NCBI GenBank assembly: GCA_024704765.1
Contig: JAKMXF010000009.1
Coordinates: forward strand, 45,803-109,802
Length of the DNA: 64,000 bases
From: Oopsacas minuta
Lineage: Eukaryota > Porifera > Hexactinellida > Lyssacinosida > Leucopsacidae
Reading direction: 5' to 3'
Shown: positions 46,287 to 57,029 of the stretch, piece after piece
Layout of the letters: each line of letters opens with the position of its first letter
How positions within the stretch are numbered: position 1 is the stretch's first letter
Program-made: the position numbers and the translations under genes
The notes under the pieces: model-generated
What the model was told of the DNA's origin: nothing
Database searches by the model: none
The model's input: only the letters and a program-made list of their open reading frames with translations

Positions 46287-46909
46287 ATTTTCCTTTTATA
46301 CTTTTACTTAGTACCATCGCATGCTCCGCTTCAGTTGCTGTGCTACTTTGTACCTTGCTGTTTTAATTAACTGCTCCCCAGCATGGCTATTACTCAGTGC
46401 GAGACTTTGTTTTATTTATTATTGAATTATATATAATCTTGATAAACTGACTATTGATTTGTTCTGGAAATGTACACTGTATAAATGGTATACTTACTAC
46501 GTCACGAATTATTTTAATTTTGTTGTAATTTCATTTGAATTTTGTATATTCTGTTTAATCTTAGGTAACTGGGCGATTTCACATAGTTTTAGTACTCATT
46601 GAGAATTTTAATGACAACTTACACAGCTACATACCTAATCTAAATACAGTCGAACCTCCGAGATACGGGCACCATTTTCTAAATATTTGAAATTTATTTG
46701 AATATTTTCAGCTAATTTCCATAGCGTACAAGTCACTGTGCCACAGTAAATTAATTTCGCTATAGGCAGACGACAAAACTACGAAACTAGCTGAAGGGTC
46801 AAGTTGTCATAAATAACACGACCAGCATGAGAAACTGTTTGTTTAATTTAGGAACAAATATTAACATTAATAACACGAGTTAGTATCTAATTTACTGTTA
46901 ATGCTTATA
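46287..46909. other. Intergenic; MYRF 3' flank
   Basis: AT-rich with no coding sequence. Near 46649 a TACAGTCGAACCTCCGAGAT tract resembles the left end of family B MITEs; a related piece (GATACGGGCACCAACTTTGG) occurs near 34617. No right end was found. Confidence 0.45.
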
Positions 46910-48202
46910 ACATTTCATAGATACTGCCTATCAAAATGGAAAATGTGTTGGGAATTAAACCTGCCTTTTCCTTTTCCTGTGACAACTCAGCTCCGAAAAC
47001 GTTGTCCTACAGTCACATGACAATATCACAGCTGCATGACACTGTTTATATAGGATATCCTCAGATAAAGTCAATACTAGCCTTTGATTTACAAGGAAAC
47101 TATCTCTACTCTATCAAAATTAACATTCCTCAGTTTATAATTGGTAAATTTTGTCCGATGTCAGAGAATGTTTTGGTAATTTGTAATGCTATGCCTTCAG
47201 CCAGCATATACCTCATCACTACAGATGGTGTAGTTATAACTGAATTCCCCACCCCACTGAATCATAGAATAATAGATTGTATTTCCTCTGAGAAGTACAA
47301 CATTTTCTACATTCTAACCTTTCATTCAGGATATTCATTCGGGAAGGAAGGGATGCTCAAACTGGATACAATATTTGTTACAAACTTTGTTAGAAGAAGG
47401 CTTAAAGCTATTAGTATAATAGACGATGATATGAATATGATTATTAGATACCGTCAAGATGGAACACTGTACATATACAATACAAGAGAAGATGTACTTC
47501 GGCCATTACCTATTAAGATCCTTAGTTTTAGTAAAGTTTTTGTGTTCGATGGTTATGTTATTTGTCCTGACATGCGTCGTCATAGGAATAAGATAGCTAT
47601 ATGTCAGTTTTGTCCTCATAACTCCAGTAATGTATCATATGTCATGGATATAGGTAAATACGATACAATACACTCAAAATTGAGTGCTAAAACTTCCATT
47701 ATACATGTTTCATCTCGTAAGCTGTATCTTGGAAATAGAGAGAATAATATTACTGTATACAACCTGGACGATCTGTTAGAAAAGTATCACAGAATGCAAA
47801 ATGAAATTTCAAAAGATACGCATCTTTATCAAGAAGAGGTTGATGATGATTCGAATTATTACGATCTGTTTGTGTAATTTTCTGTATTTTGTAATTATAG
47901 TAGAGATTATTTATAACGATGAAGAGAAGAAATATATCTTATTTGTATTTGTGAATCTATATTTTGACATTATTAACTTTGGTTCGATTGGTTTGTGATA
48001 GAATTTCTCTCAATAAGGACTTTGTTAGTATTCTACCCTTGCCCTAGAGATAGATCGGAGTGTGCGGACACATGTTATAGTTCAATTTATACCTCGCCTT
48101 ATTAATGATTGGCGAAACCAAATATACTTATTTATTCACTCAATCAATTATCTGTTTAGGTCAATCAATATCCAATCACATATAAATATAATATTATACA
48201 AA
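46910..48202 (+). repeat. Plus-strand copy of the 1.3-kb inverted duplication
   Basis: This matches 18581-19862 in inverted orientation, including the whole propeller gene, its short leader and about 320 bp of 3' sequence. The match ends at ATATTATACAAA. Beyond it, sequence here (ACATCTATAAATTATACATT) is unrelated to the MULE remnant that adjoins the other copy. Confidence 0.9.
46936..47877 (+). CDS. Intact 313-aa propeller-like protein, copy 2
   Basis: Paralogue of the minus-strand gene at 18897-19838 and about 97% identical to it. It starts at ATG 46936 (TATCAAAATGG) and ends in the same acidic tail. Differences include Ser for Tyr near residue 24, Gln for Arg in AFDLQGN, Glu for Lys in VVITEFP, Glu-Asp/Arg in TREDVLRPLP and Asp-Met-Arg in ICPDMRRH. 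Several are charge-changing, yet the frame is intact. It has the same propeller-like texture and no other domain. It lies 650 bp downstream of MYRF on the same strand, with no sign of joint transcription. Function unknown. Confidence 0.72.
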   Translation: MENVLGIKPAFSFSCDNSAPKTLSYSHMTISQLHDTVYIGYPQIKSILAFDLQGNYLYSIKINIPQFIIGKFCPMSENVLVICNAMPSASIYLITTDGVVITEFPTPLNHRIIDCISSEKYNIFYILTFHSGYSFGKEGMLKLDTIFVTNFVRRRLKAISIIDDDMNMIIRYRQDGTLYIYNTREDVLRPLPIKILSFSKVFVFDGYVICPDMRRHRNKIAICQFCPHNSSNVSYVMDIGKYDTIHSKLSAKTSIIHVSSRKLYLGNRENNITVYNLDDLLEKYHRMQNEISKDTHLYQEEVDDDSNYYDLFV

Positions 48203-48255
48203 TAACATCTATAAATTATACATTGAGCATGATTCACAACCTCTCCCACGTGGTG

Positions 48256-48600
48256 CTGAAGCAATTCCTAAAGAATAAGAAAACTGCTTATTGCTGCTCA
48301 TGAAGCAGACATTAGCTATCAGAAATGAGTGAACTCTATGGTATAAAGAAAGACACAGCTTATCGCATATATAGTTTAAGAAAATATGATTCGAAGCTAG
48401 GAGGTGGTTCAAAATCAAGAATTCTTGGGAAGATTCGATGCAATTTTTAATCAAAAATATTGAGCAAACAGCCAGGTGTTACACTATCTGAAATGCAACG
48501 TATTTTGATAGTTCATGAAGGCATCAATGCGTCCATTAGCACAATTCCTAGATATATTAAAGGTCGCAATGTATATACACTACAGAACTTCCATTGAAAT
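48256..48600 (+). pseudogene. Tc1/mariner-type transposase N-terminal fragment
   Basis: Three short frames in succession give a paired-type helix-turn-helix region: LIAAHEAD, then MSELYGIKKDTAYRIYSLRK and GGGSKSRIL, then (shifted) QPGVTLSEMQRILIVHEGIN followed by SISTIPRYIKG. The catalytic core is absent. It is a fossil lying directly after the duplicated segment. Confidence 0.6.
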
Positions 48601-49287
48601 TAAGGAAGAAAGGTGGAATCATTGAGTGAGAAATACAGTAGTATGTTTATTTCAGAATTATATCACACACAAATTAATACTCATTCAAATACACTTATAT
48701 ACGTATATACAAATATTTACATCAAATTCTTACTAATAATTGTAATAATTATAAGAGCAGTATTAATGTATTAACAATAGTAGTATATGCTGAGATATGT
48801 GTAGGTAGCTTCAGACAATCATCTGACAATACTCGTTGATGAGTTGGTAGCAGGAAAGGTAATGCTCCTAGATGAATATAAAGAAAGTTAAAAGGCAATA
48901 TAATCATTATACATATATTTGCATTCGGAATTAAACGATTGGGCCAATATGTTACATCAGTAGTTAGTATAGCAGACGTAAATATCATACTTTAACGAAT
49001 CTCCTACGTACTCATAGAATTATTGGTTGAGATTAACAAATTTGAAGGTACGTAAGCGGGATATTTATTAAAATGTGATTCTATACGAGCATTTATGGCA
49101 TAGCGTCATCTGTCATGGTTAGGTAAATACATGGTATTTTAGCGTACATTTCCCTAATACAGTAGACTTGGTTGTTAGTCGTAATTATTACACTCGGAAT
49201 ACTCGGATAGTACGTACTAATATGTGTTTCCCGAGTCGTACGTCTTATCCTAGTTCCAATGTAAATCGAATAAATGTTAGTAACTCA
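48601..49287. other. Intergenic, no gene seen
   Basis: AT-rich and non-coding. A GGATAGTACGTACTAATATG and CGTACGTCTTATCC tract near 49198-49250 belongs to a small palindromic repeat also seen near 36235-36290 and 41570-41640. Confidence 0.45.
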
Positions 49288-50727
49288 CCAGGGTAGGAAC
49301 CATATTCTTCCTGTAGTTCATGAGTTGTTTCACAGACTGGAACACATCAATAGATTGAGAGCTCTGCATTCCTCTTATAGTGGTTGTTATAGCTGATGTT
49401 AATGGCAGAGTTGTTGTTGGTAGCAGAGAAACTCTAATGCTATGTTCCCAGTATTCTTATAATTTGTGTATTCACTGGTAGAACAGTAATAATATCCTGA
49501 ATTGGTAGGCAGACTTGTGGGTAAGATCAATTTAAGAATCCCTTGTGATTGGTAAGATCTGTCATATCATTCACTAGCTCTCCTACTCCTTCATTAACTC
49601 CTCCTCTGAAATACCAAGCTGTGTCTTGTATCCCCCTGCTGGAAACGCACACTACAGTTGTATCTACTGTTAGTGTAACTTCTCCATCCTCTGTTAGTTT
49701 TGTGTATGTATTGTTTTGTTGTAGCCATATTCCACTGCCTATTGAGTTAAAATATTTAAGAAGGATTGTTGATTAACTTCCCTTAATCTCATATTTTAAT
49801 AATTGAATAATTAAATACTTACTAATTGAACGCAATATGACTTTATGAACGATACGTCTAGTAGTATTGTAAATAGTCGTACAATAAAATGAATTCGCCA
49901 TAGTATACAGATCTAGCGTTAGAGGATCTTGTCGAATTTGGGGCTGAGAGTTATCAATATAGTAACCCTATTCTGCAGCCTCAGCATCACAACTCAACTG
50001 TACATTCTCTGTCATTAGTGGTATAAGTATCGGGCTTTCTTCTTCACTACCAATAATGTGAATAGCACCATCTTAACTGACTGTAATTGTTGTGTTATCT
50101 AGAGGGAAGTACTTTCATATTCCTTACTAGTATAATTCTATTTACAAACTAATAAATCTAATCGATCAACACACAGTAGAGTTAAATTTGGGTTGAATAG
50201 GTTTGGCCCAGCTCACTTTGAATTTAAACTGGGGTCTAACCCGCGGGTGGGTTAAATTAGCAACTCTGTCAGCACATATAAATACCTTTTCGGAATTTGC
50301 GGAGGACTTAACTCACATGCTATTCTAACACCAATTACGTTGCTATCCTCAGATGTTTGTTCGTCCGCGTCCAACGTATAATTAGCTCTACAGAAATAGG
50401 AGCTAATTTAATTCCACTTCAAGTCTGGAGCTACATCCTCAAGTAGTAATACATTGCTTTCAGAGTTTATAATCTCATAATGTTAACTCTTATAGTAGCA
50501 AGTAGTACGTAGATATGGAGTTAAACTTGCTGTCAGCTGGACTAACACTACACGTTAATTCAGTAATCAAATTTGTTACCATTTGTGTAGTATATGTAGG
50601 TCAGCCCCTCAGTAAATCCAACAAACTCAAAGACGCTGACGCTGTTGTTACTTCCTGATACATGTCTTAACGAATAAAGGACTGATAAATACAGCAATAC
50701 AATCATTTTAGAAATCAATATATTCAT
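49288..50727 (-). pseudogene. Immunoglobulin-domain receptor-like pseudogene
   Basis: ATG 50727 opens a signal-peptide-like start (NILISKMIVLLYLSVLYSL, then RHVSG). Broken Ig-like domains follow: ELTCSVSPADSK and LLLEDVAPDLKWN, then SYFCRANYTLD; ENVQLSCDAEA then SFYCTTIYN; VTLTVDTTVVCVSSRG, DTAWYFRGGV, then SGYYYCSTSEYTN. The Cys...Trp/Leu...YxC pattern is that of the Ig fold. In-frame stops and frameshifts interrupt it at four or more points. The last stretch, IDVFQSVKQLMNYRKNMVPT, resembles the end of receptor protein-tyrosine phosphatase domains and is followed by a GTGAGT donor at 49288. It is probably a dead copy of a cell-surface receptor, with ligand unknown. Confidence 0.62.
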
Positions 50728-50967
50728 TTAATATAAGTTTCAACTTGTAGCTTATATACTAGTTCACTAACAGCTTTTGCGTTAGTTGTATTCACGTACA
50801 CTCTAATAGAACAGTAACAGGAAAATTTATCTAAAGCTTGGGGTAACCCAGCAATCCCTCTCCTGCTTAAATATCAATATTGAATATTCTGTGACTTTCA
50901 ATTTCCTCTCCAACTCACTGAATTCCTTTTTGAATAATCTTTCTATTTATATCTTTATACATATCCT

Positions 50968-51348
50968 ATGAGTCAGTCTTGTGTTACAGGACAACCTCGC
51001 CCAATTCCTTCTAGATCCACATCTTGGATATTTCAAGGACATTATTTCGGGCTAATTCATGAAAATTGGGCTGAGAACAAAATAATTTGCAACCTCTGCC
51101 ATCCAATTGAATTACCAGATCAAACCCCAGATAAATTTAACCAGTCAGGTTATAATGGATTAATAGTCAACAGCACTACCGCTGCCATTAACCATCTCAG
51201 GATTAAGCACGCATTAGTAAAGAACTTTTCCTTTCTAAATACAAATCGACAATACCACCTCAAGTTGGTTCAGAAGAATTACAGGTGGCTAGTTTATCTT
51301 TACCTTTATCGGTTACAACGCAAACAACTCTTACTAAACATACAATAA
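50968..51348 (+). CDS. BED-type zinc-finger ORF, probable hAT transposase N-terminus
   Basis: The frame opens with ATG 50968 and contains a BED-like finger: an aromatic stretch (WIFQGHYFG), ICNLCHP (Cys-x2-Cys), then INHLRIKH (His-x4-His). BED fingers bind DNA and commonly start hAT transposases and their domesticated relatives. The frame ends soon after. A shifted continuation to about 51509 (TEIEQGWLNVSYVLNVVCRD) resembles the next part of such a protein. The catalytic core is missing, so this is most likely a truncated hAT relic rather than a small functional gene. Confidence 0.5.
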   Translation: MSQSCVTGQPRPIPSRSTSWIFQGHYFGLIHENWAENKIICNLCHPIELPDQTPDKFNQSGYNGLIVNSTTAAINHLRIKHALVKNFSFLNTNRQYHLKLVQKNYRWLVYLYLYRLQRKQLLLNIQ

Positions 51349-51509
51349 AACCTCTCACTGAGATTGAACAGGGTTGGCTCAACGTTTCGTACGTGTTGAA
51401 TGTTGTATGTCGTGACCTACGACCGTGTGAATTAGCGAAAATAAAATATATGCTGTACAAAAGTGCTTATAGGTTAGGGAACAGCTGGAGGGGTGAAAAG
51501 TGGGAGTAA

Positions 51510-53357
51510 TTTTTGTTAGAACCGCTAGCCATCCCTTACTTACAAACTCTTGTTAAAATTTCCTGGGATTAGATGTGTGCTAAATTTCCTTAAATTTCTA
51601 AGTTTTATAAAATATAGGTGGAACCTCGATTGGTTTTAGTTCCCATTTCACTGTATATAAAGGATTTTGATCGATCCCAACGATTCAGGGCATTATTTGG
51701 GGACACATTTTGCATTTATTTACTTGGATTTCTTGTAAAATCTCAGAATATCAAAAATTTGAAATTTTGCATAGAGATTGTAATTGATTACCTAGCAAAA
51801 TAATCGGACACCTATAAGCACTTTTGTACAACATGTATCTTCATTTTCGCTAATTCACATTTATTATCCTTGAATTATGAATAATATATAATTGGGAAAT
51901 GTGGGTTAATAAATATAAACATTTTTCGCTCTCTTTGGCTTGAATTCATCGTTCTTCTGGAAACTCAAATTATATCCATCCCATTTCGAAGAGATACAAA
52001 ATATATTCTCCCTTGTTATGAAACTCTTGTCTCTCAATTTATAGTTACCTTCTCTCTATTAATATTAAATTAGAATGTATTCTCAAATTCGAATTAATTA
52101 AATACAGGGAACCTCGTTAATACAAATACTGTTAATACGAATTCCCCGAAAAGACGAACAAATATTTGCACACAATCTGCTCCCTTTAAGGAGTCTTGCC
52201 GCGAACTTTGTATTACGGTATGGGCTATTTTCTAAAGTATATGCTATTATACATGTTTAATGTTTTCCAGCTCGTTGGACTAGCCAAACTAAGAGATAAT
52301 AATCATAAACCCCGATGTATCAGTGTGTATTACGAATTGGGCATGAAAAGGGGGCAAAAGTCCTCCCATAGACGTAACATTAAAGTTCGGTACATATCAC
52401 AGGTTATTTTTGAAGAAGGACTATTGCCTAAGACCTATAAATTGTTATATGTGCTAACAATATGTAGTTCTAATTTCTGGACCACAATTAAGCCTGAGTA
52501 CCTTCCCAATAAGGTTTTAAAGTTTGATGTGGGGTCTAGCAAAAATAGGCTTAAAACCGGGGTCCGCAGGGCTTAGGGTGTTATATCATGAGAATTATTA
52601 GCTCATTCATTCCAAATGTGGTCTAGATTTCAGATAACATTGTATAAATACTTCCCATAAATTTTCAGAGCATAAGAATCAGTCATTCTTCAAAAATAAC
52701 CTGCCACATGGGAAAACATAGTTTTGAGATAATTGGGGTTAAAAATTCATAAAAAATATTTTTTGAATATATACATATCATAGTGGTGTTTCGTCCCGCT
52801 AGGACTCATCAGTTAAGCTATACATTGTCCCAAGCGACCACATTACCTTTAAGTGAATATCAAATATTCCAAACTAAAAAGGTGTGATAATTTCAACTCA
52901 AGACTGGGGTACAGCATGGAGATCATCAAGGGATCAACCAATTGATATACAAAAGTCTATATCCGAACAAAGTCAATAATGTGGGAAAGAATGTAAATGC
53001 GATTAGTGTTCTGTCGATCAAATTGCATAATTTAGAGAATATATCAAGTTGAACAACTAAAGCAGATGAAAAAACTAAGGTCAGCCCATTGTCCAGTTCT
53101 ATACATCTCTGATAGAAAGGTCAAAAGGAGCAAATAAATAATGTATAAGACTAAGACTAAGTATAGTAAGTGTAAAAGATATTATTAGAGCTAAAAATAC
53201 ATTCACTATTGTATCTAGGTAAAGCTATAACATGGTGTTTATACCACCCAAGTAGTAGAAATTACGTATATACGAGTATGCACATACTCTGCCATGTATA
53301 TTCTCTAAGAAAGTATCATATAAAATGCATTGTATATAACAATAGCATAACGAACAA
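51510..53357. other. No recognised gene
   Basis: Contains MITE-like starts near 51617 (GGTGGAACCTCGATTGGTTT) and 52107 (CAGGGAACCTCGTTAATAC). A 126-codon frame at 52196-52576 has no domain I recognise (KPRCISVYYELGMKRGQKSS). Codon texture and surroundings do not let me call it a gene. An old transposase fragment is one possibility, but I see no catalytic motif. Confidence 0.4.
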
Positions 53358-53776
53358 ATGTCACAAATCAAGGAACTTAAACATTTTATTTCTATCGCTC
53401 AGCACCACCAGAATCGGGAGGCCTTAGTCAAGATTCTCAGAGACGTGGAAAGGGAGAAACATGAACGTGAGCAGGTCGCTCGTCTCTTTGCAAAAATGGA
53501 AAGGTTTTGCAAGGGGGCGACGATCGCGACGTTCCATGCGGCCCTGTCCACGTGCAAAGAGGGTCAAGGCCAATGATCTGCGCATCCAGTGGGTATTACA
53601 TAGGTGGAGTTTTTCCGCCCAATGCCAATCTGATGAGTATGCATTGCAAACTTTCCGTGAGGATAGTCACCAACGCAGGTTCTAGGAGGCTTCGTAGCGA
53701 GCTGGCTTTTTTAAAGCCCGCAGGAAATGATGACTCTGATCCTGTGTCATTTTTGCACAAAAGAGTAAACGCATGA
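53358..53776 (+). pseudogene. Broken unknown gene U1, copy 1
   Basis: ATG 53358 starts a helical region (NREALVKILRDVEREKHERE). After a frameshift near 53515 a basic block follows (RRSRRSMRPCPRAKRVKAND, then LR...RWSFSAQ, SDEYALQTFRED, QRRF). A second copy at 59230-59580 preserves the same blocks (CPRVKRVKANDLR, RWTYSAQ, SDEYVLNYFRSE, QRRFCEA) in one frame. Both are more GC-rich than their flanks. I do not recognise the family; a repeat-borne gene is likely, given two broken copies 6 kb apart. Confidence 0.5.
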
Positions 53777-53815
53777 ATTAATAATAACTTGGGTTCAAAT
53801 ATTTAGTACTATATA

Positions 53816-54979
53816 CACTGCCTGGCTAAAAGTATTGGAACACCCTGCCACAATTAATACCTGAAACAAAGGGTATGCTACCATAGTTGTATAAGCTAAA
53901 GATGATTTCAAAAACTGTTGAACATTAATATATCGTAAAACGAATGATAACAAGCTATTGTTCTACTTTCTGCAATATCCATAGAATCTTTCAACATACA
54001 GTCAAGGGACAAAAGTATTCGACCACACAAATAAATTGTCATAAATTGTATACTCTTTCCCGCTCCTATACATTGTGTAGTCTATATTCGTAGCTGCAAT
54101 CTAGTAATTTCCATAGAATAACATATGTTTTTCAAGAATTTCAAAAAAATATTTTCGATTTACACTTTCTGAAGGTGTTAATTATTAATAATTATTAGAT
54201 AATTATTGATAATCAAATATGTGGTAATTTAAAGCCTATTAAGAATCTATAATTTCTGACTTGATATTTGAATTCTACGTAGGCGAGTTACCCCAGATTG
54301 AAATTTCCAATCGAATTGAACAACTTTTACCAAAGTTATAGAAGAATTCCAATTTGTGCCATTTGTACCACCTTTTGCCCAAGGTGGCACAAGTGGCCGC
54401 TACCAAGAAGATATTTTGTAATTCAAGGGTTAGCATAGTCATATCATTCGAAAATAGTACTTTGACTTATTCCTCCTAACTCTAGTTGATTTCCTTGTAG
54501 TGGCGCTTTTTCCTGCCACCTGTGCCACTTTTTCAAAAAGTGGCACAAGTGGGACAAATTGAAATTCTTCTATAACTTTGGTAAAAGTTGTTCAATTCGA
54601 TTGGAAATTTCAATCTGGGGTAACTCGCCTACGTAGAATTCAAATATCAAGTCAGAAATTATAGATTCTTAATAGGCTTTAAATTACCACATATTTGATT
54701 ATCAATAATTATCTAATAATTATTCATAATTAACACCTTCAGAAAGTGTAAATCGAAAATATTTTTTTGAAATTCTTGAAAAACATATGTTATTCTATGC
54801 AATTTACTAGATTGCAGCTACGAATATAGACTACACAATGTATAGGAGCGGGAAAGAGTATACAATTTATGACAATTTATTTGTGTGGTCGAATACTTTT
54901 GTCCCTTGACTGTATTCTTATCTAATGCCACTTGTGCACGAGTTGTAAACAGTGTTCCAATACTTTTGGCCAGGCAGTG
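53816..54979. mobile_element. TA-flanked MITE family C, interrupted by a nested foldback MITE
   Basis: The ends CACTGCCTGGCTAAAAGTAT and the inverse of CACTGCCTGGCCAAAAGTAT are inverted repeats, with TA outside both (53814-53815, 54980-54981). Removing the inner element at 53999-54912 and one TA leaves about 248 bp. The relative ages are clear: this element was present first and the 914-bp element inserted into it. Confidence 0.88.
53999..54912. mobile_element. Foldback MITE family D, 914 bp (copy 1)
   Basis: Arms of about 358 bp (53999-54356 and 54555-54912) are near-perfect inverted copies around a 198-bp centre. The centre contains further short inverted repeats with TGCCACTT/AAGTGGCA motifs. 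The ends CAGTCAAGGGACAAAAGTAT differ by one base from the Tc1 element in MYRF intron 4, and TA is duplicated outside. It has no coding capacity. A second copy of identical length is at 62361-63274. Confidence 0.94.
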
Positions 54980-56972
54980 TATCAGCTGATAAAATTATGA
55001 AGGAGCAAAAAGGAGTCCTGGTTAAAACTTACTTTCGGCGGAGCAATAACAACAAAGGACAGTGATTCATCTTCAGAGGAAGAAATATCACTAGATGTAT
55101 TACTGAAAAAATGGTCTGAAAATACATTCCTTTGAACTCAAACATATTTAATTTCTATTTTTGTCACTAATATTTCCTTATTGGACTCTGATCCTATGCT
55201 ACTAAATGATACTAAAGACTCGTTCCCTCTCCATCACTCCCTGTGCCCGCTTACGCATTATCCTCTATTACTATGAGTGGGATGAAGAAACGGAAGAAAG
55301 AGCCAGGGTAAAGTAAACAAATAGTTAAAAATGACAAAATATTGATAGAGATTTGCTCTTAACGGTTACACATGTTTTTGCTATATAATGTAACAATTTT
55401 CTAATTAATCTTGGAAACTTGCCTTCAACCGTTATACTGGGGTAATCGGGTACTCTGATTCCAAATATGGATTTATCACCAACGTATTGTGAATATATTG
55501 CTACTTATATACTTTGCTTAATTCGAAGCACGAAGTGCCAAGCTCCTTGCGAACACAGTGTTCGCAAGTCGCTAAGCGCGAGCAAGCGAAACGCACTAGT
55601 TATATTGAAGGCGTGGAAATATAATTACAAACAAAACCTGAATCTTTACAACCGATGTGTTAAATCTCAAATTTGAATCCCTATGTGCATTTTATAGAAT
55701 ATAGAGGGATCAATATATGCTATATTATCAAAAGTTGTTTCTCAAAATCGCCCCCCTCAAGCATAAACACAAAAATCGCTAATATAATGGTTGACTATGG
55801 CCTACTAAAAAACACGGCCGTGGATGTCACCGAATAGACCAATAGAATCGAAGGCCGATTATGTTTTCAAATTTAGACAAACTAACTCTCTTGCTATTTG
55901 CCAAATATACTTTCTAGGGGTTTCCGTATATGGGAAATTCATTGAGACTACTTAGGAAGCTCTTACGGCCATCCTTCATGTGGTTTAGGCTAGGAATTTT
56001 GAATAATGACATATTGAAGTTAGCATTTAAAAAATGTCCAGCCGACAGACTGGGAGTGCAGCTCAGGATTATTTATTTGTGTCCTTTTCAAGGGGGCTAT
56101 GCACCCCCTGATCCCCCGTGTAATTACTTCACTGCACCAAACCCAGAAGAATTTGGCTTGCTCTTAATCTTAATATGAGAACAATATACAGCGCCAGAGG
56201 TGGAATCGGTCGACTTTCAGAACCCAAATCCGACCCGAGAAAAACGAATCCGATTCCAGCTCTGAACGGCACTTGGTATAGCTATGGTGGTATGGAGAAA
56301 CCCAAAATTACAAGATTTAATAATGTACCAAACTTTAAGTTACATTCTATGTGGTGTGTATGCTTTGAACAAAATATTTCTAATGGTTAATGAGCCAAAC
56401 TATACTAACGTGAATAATTAGCAATGGCCACACCTCTACCCCTCACCTAACTACCAAGATGCCGTAGCAATGCGGGCTCCGGATGCGGAGAACCAAGCCC
56501 TTCGTGTGAGGGAATTCCGACCTCCGACTGAATATGGGATTTGAGCATTATTTTGATGGAATCAATTTTCACATTGTACACAAATATTTAAGACAGAAAT
56601 ACATGGCACGCACCCACGAAAAAGGCCTAGCCCCACAACTAACTGAAGGACGTCCTAATATCATTCATTGGGCGTCCTTTGGGTAGTTGTGGGCTGAGCC
56701 GTAACTAAAAAGTCTGCCGTGAGGGAGGCGGAGGTGAAGGTGGAGACGAAACGAAAGAAATTTGTGAGGGATTTCTCTAAAATCCAATAAAGAAGGGTGA
56801 ATCTCAGGGACCTGCAAGCAAGGTATCCACATTGCATGTAGGCGTTCCCCCCAATGCTCTAACCTTAATAACCCGGCTCATGGATTTTCATCTAAAGTTT
56901 TCTTTACACTAAGTTAGTCCAGACTATCAGTTTGAATTTTTTGTTCTGGATCGCTGTCAGCATTGAGCATTT
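54980..56972. other. Repeat-rich non-coding region
   Basis: Contains an R1-type core (TGGGGTAATCGGGTACTCTG near 55439), the GC-rich motif G1 at 55520-55595 and a moderately GC-rich stretch at 56400-56900 (for example GCGGGCTCCGGATGCGGAGA) that may be an old transposon end. The frames at 55467, 55930 and 56175 have no recognisable domain. Confidence 0.4.
55520..55595 (+). repeat. GC-rich structured motif G1 (copy at 55.5 kb)
   Basis: Reads TTCGAAGCACGAAGTGCCAA, then the perfect palindrome TTGCGAACAC-A-GTGTTCGCAA, then a GCTAAGCGCGAGCAAGCGAA tract. It is related to the minus-strand motif at 38048-38135 and to 60985-61065. It lies about 80 bp after an R1 core, so it may be part of that repeat family. 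Confidence 0.68.
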
Positions 56973-57029
56973 CCGTTTCAATTTAAACTGAAGGAGTGCA
57001 TATAACTCCTTCAGTTTAAATTGAAACGG
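56973..57029. repeat. Perfect 25-bp inverted repeat (hairpin) with 7-nt loop
   Basis: The left arm 56973-56997 (CCGTTTCAATTTAAACTGAA plus GGAGT) is exactly complementary to the right arm 57005-57029, with loop GCATATA. No T-run or coding frame is associated. It could be a transposon end, a small-RNA precursor, or a cruciform-forming relic. Confidence 0.85.
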
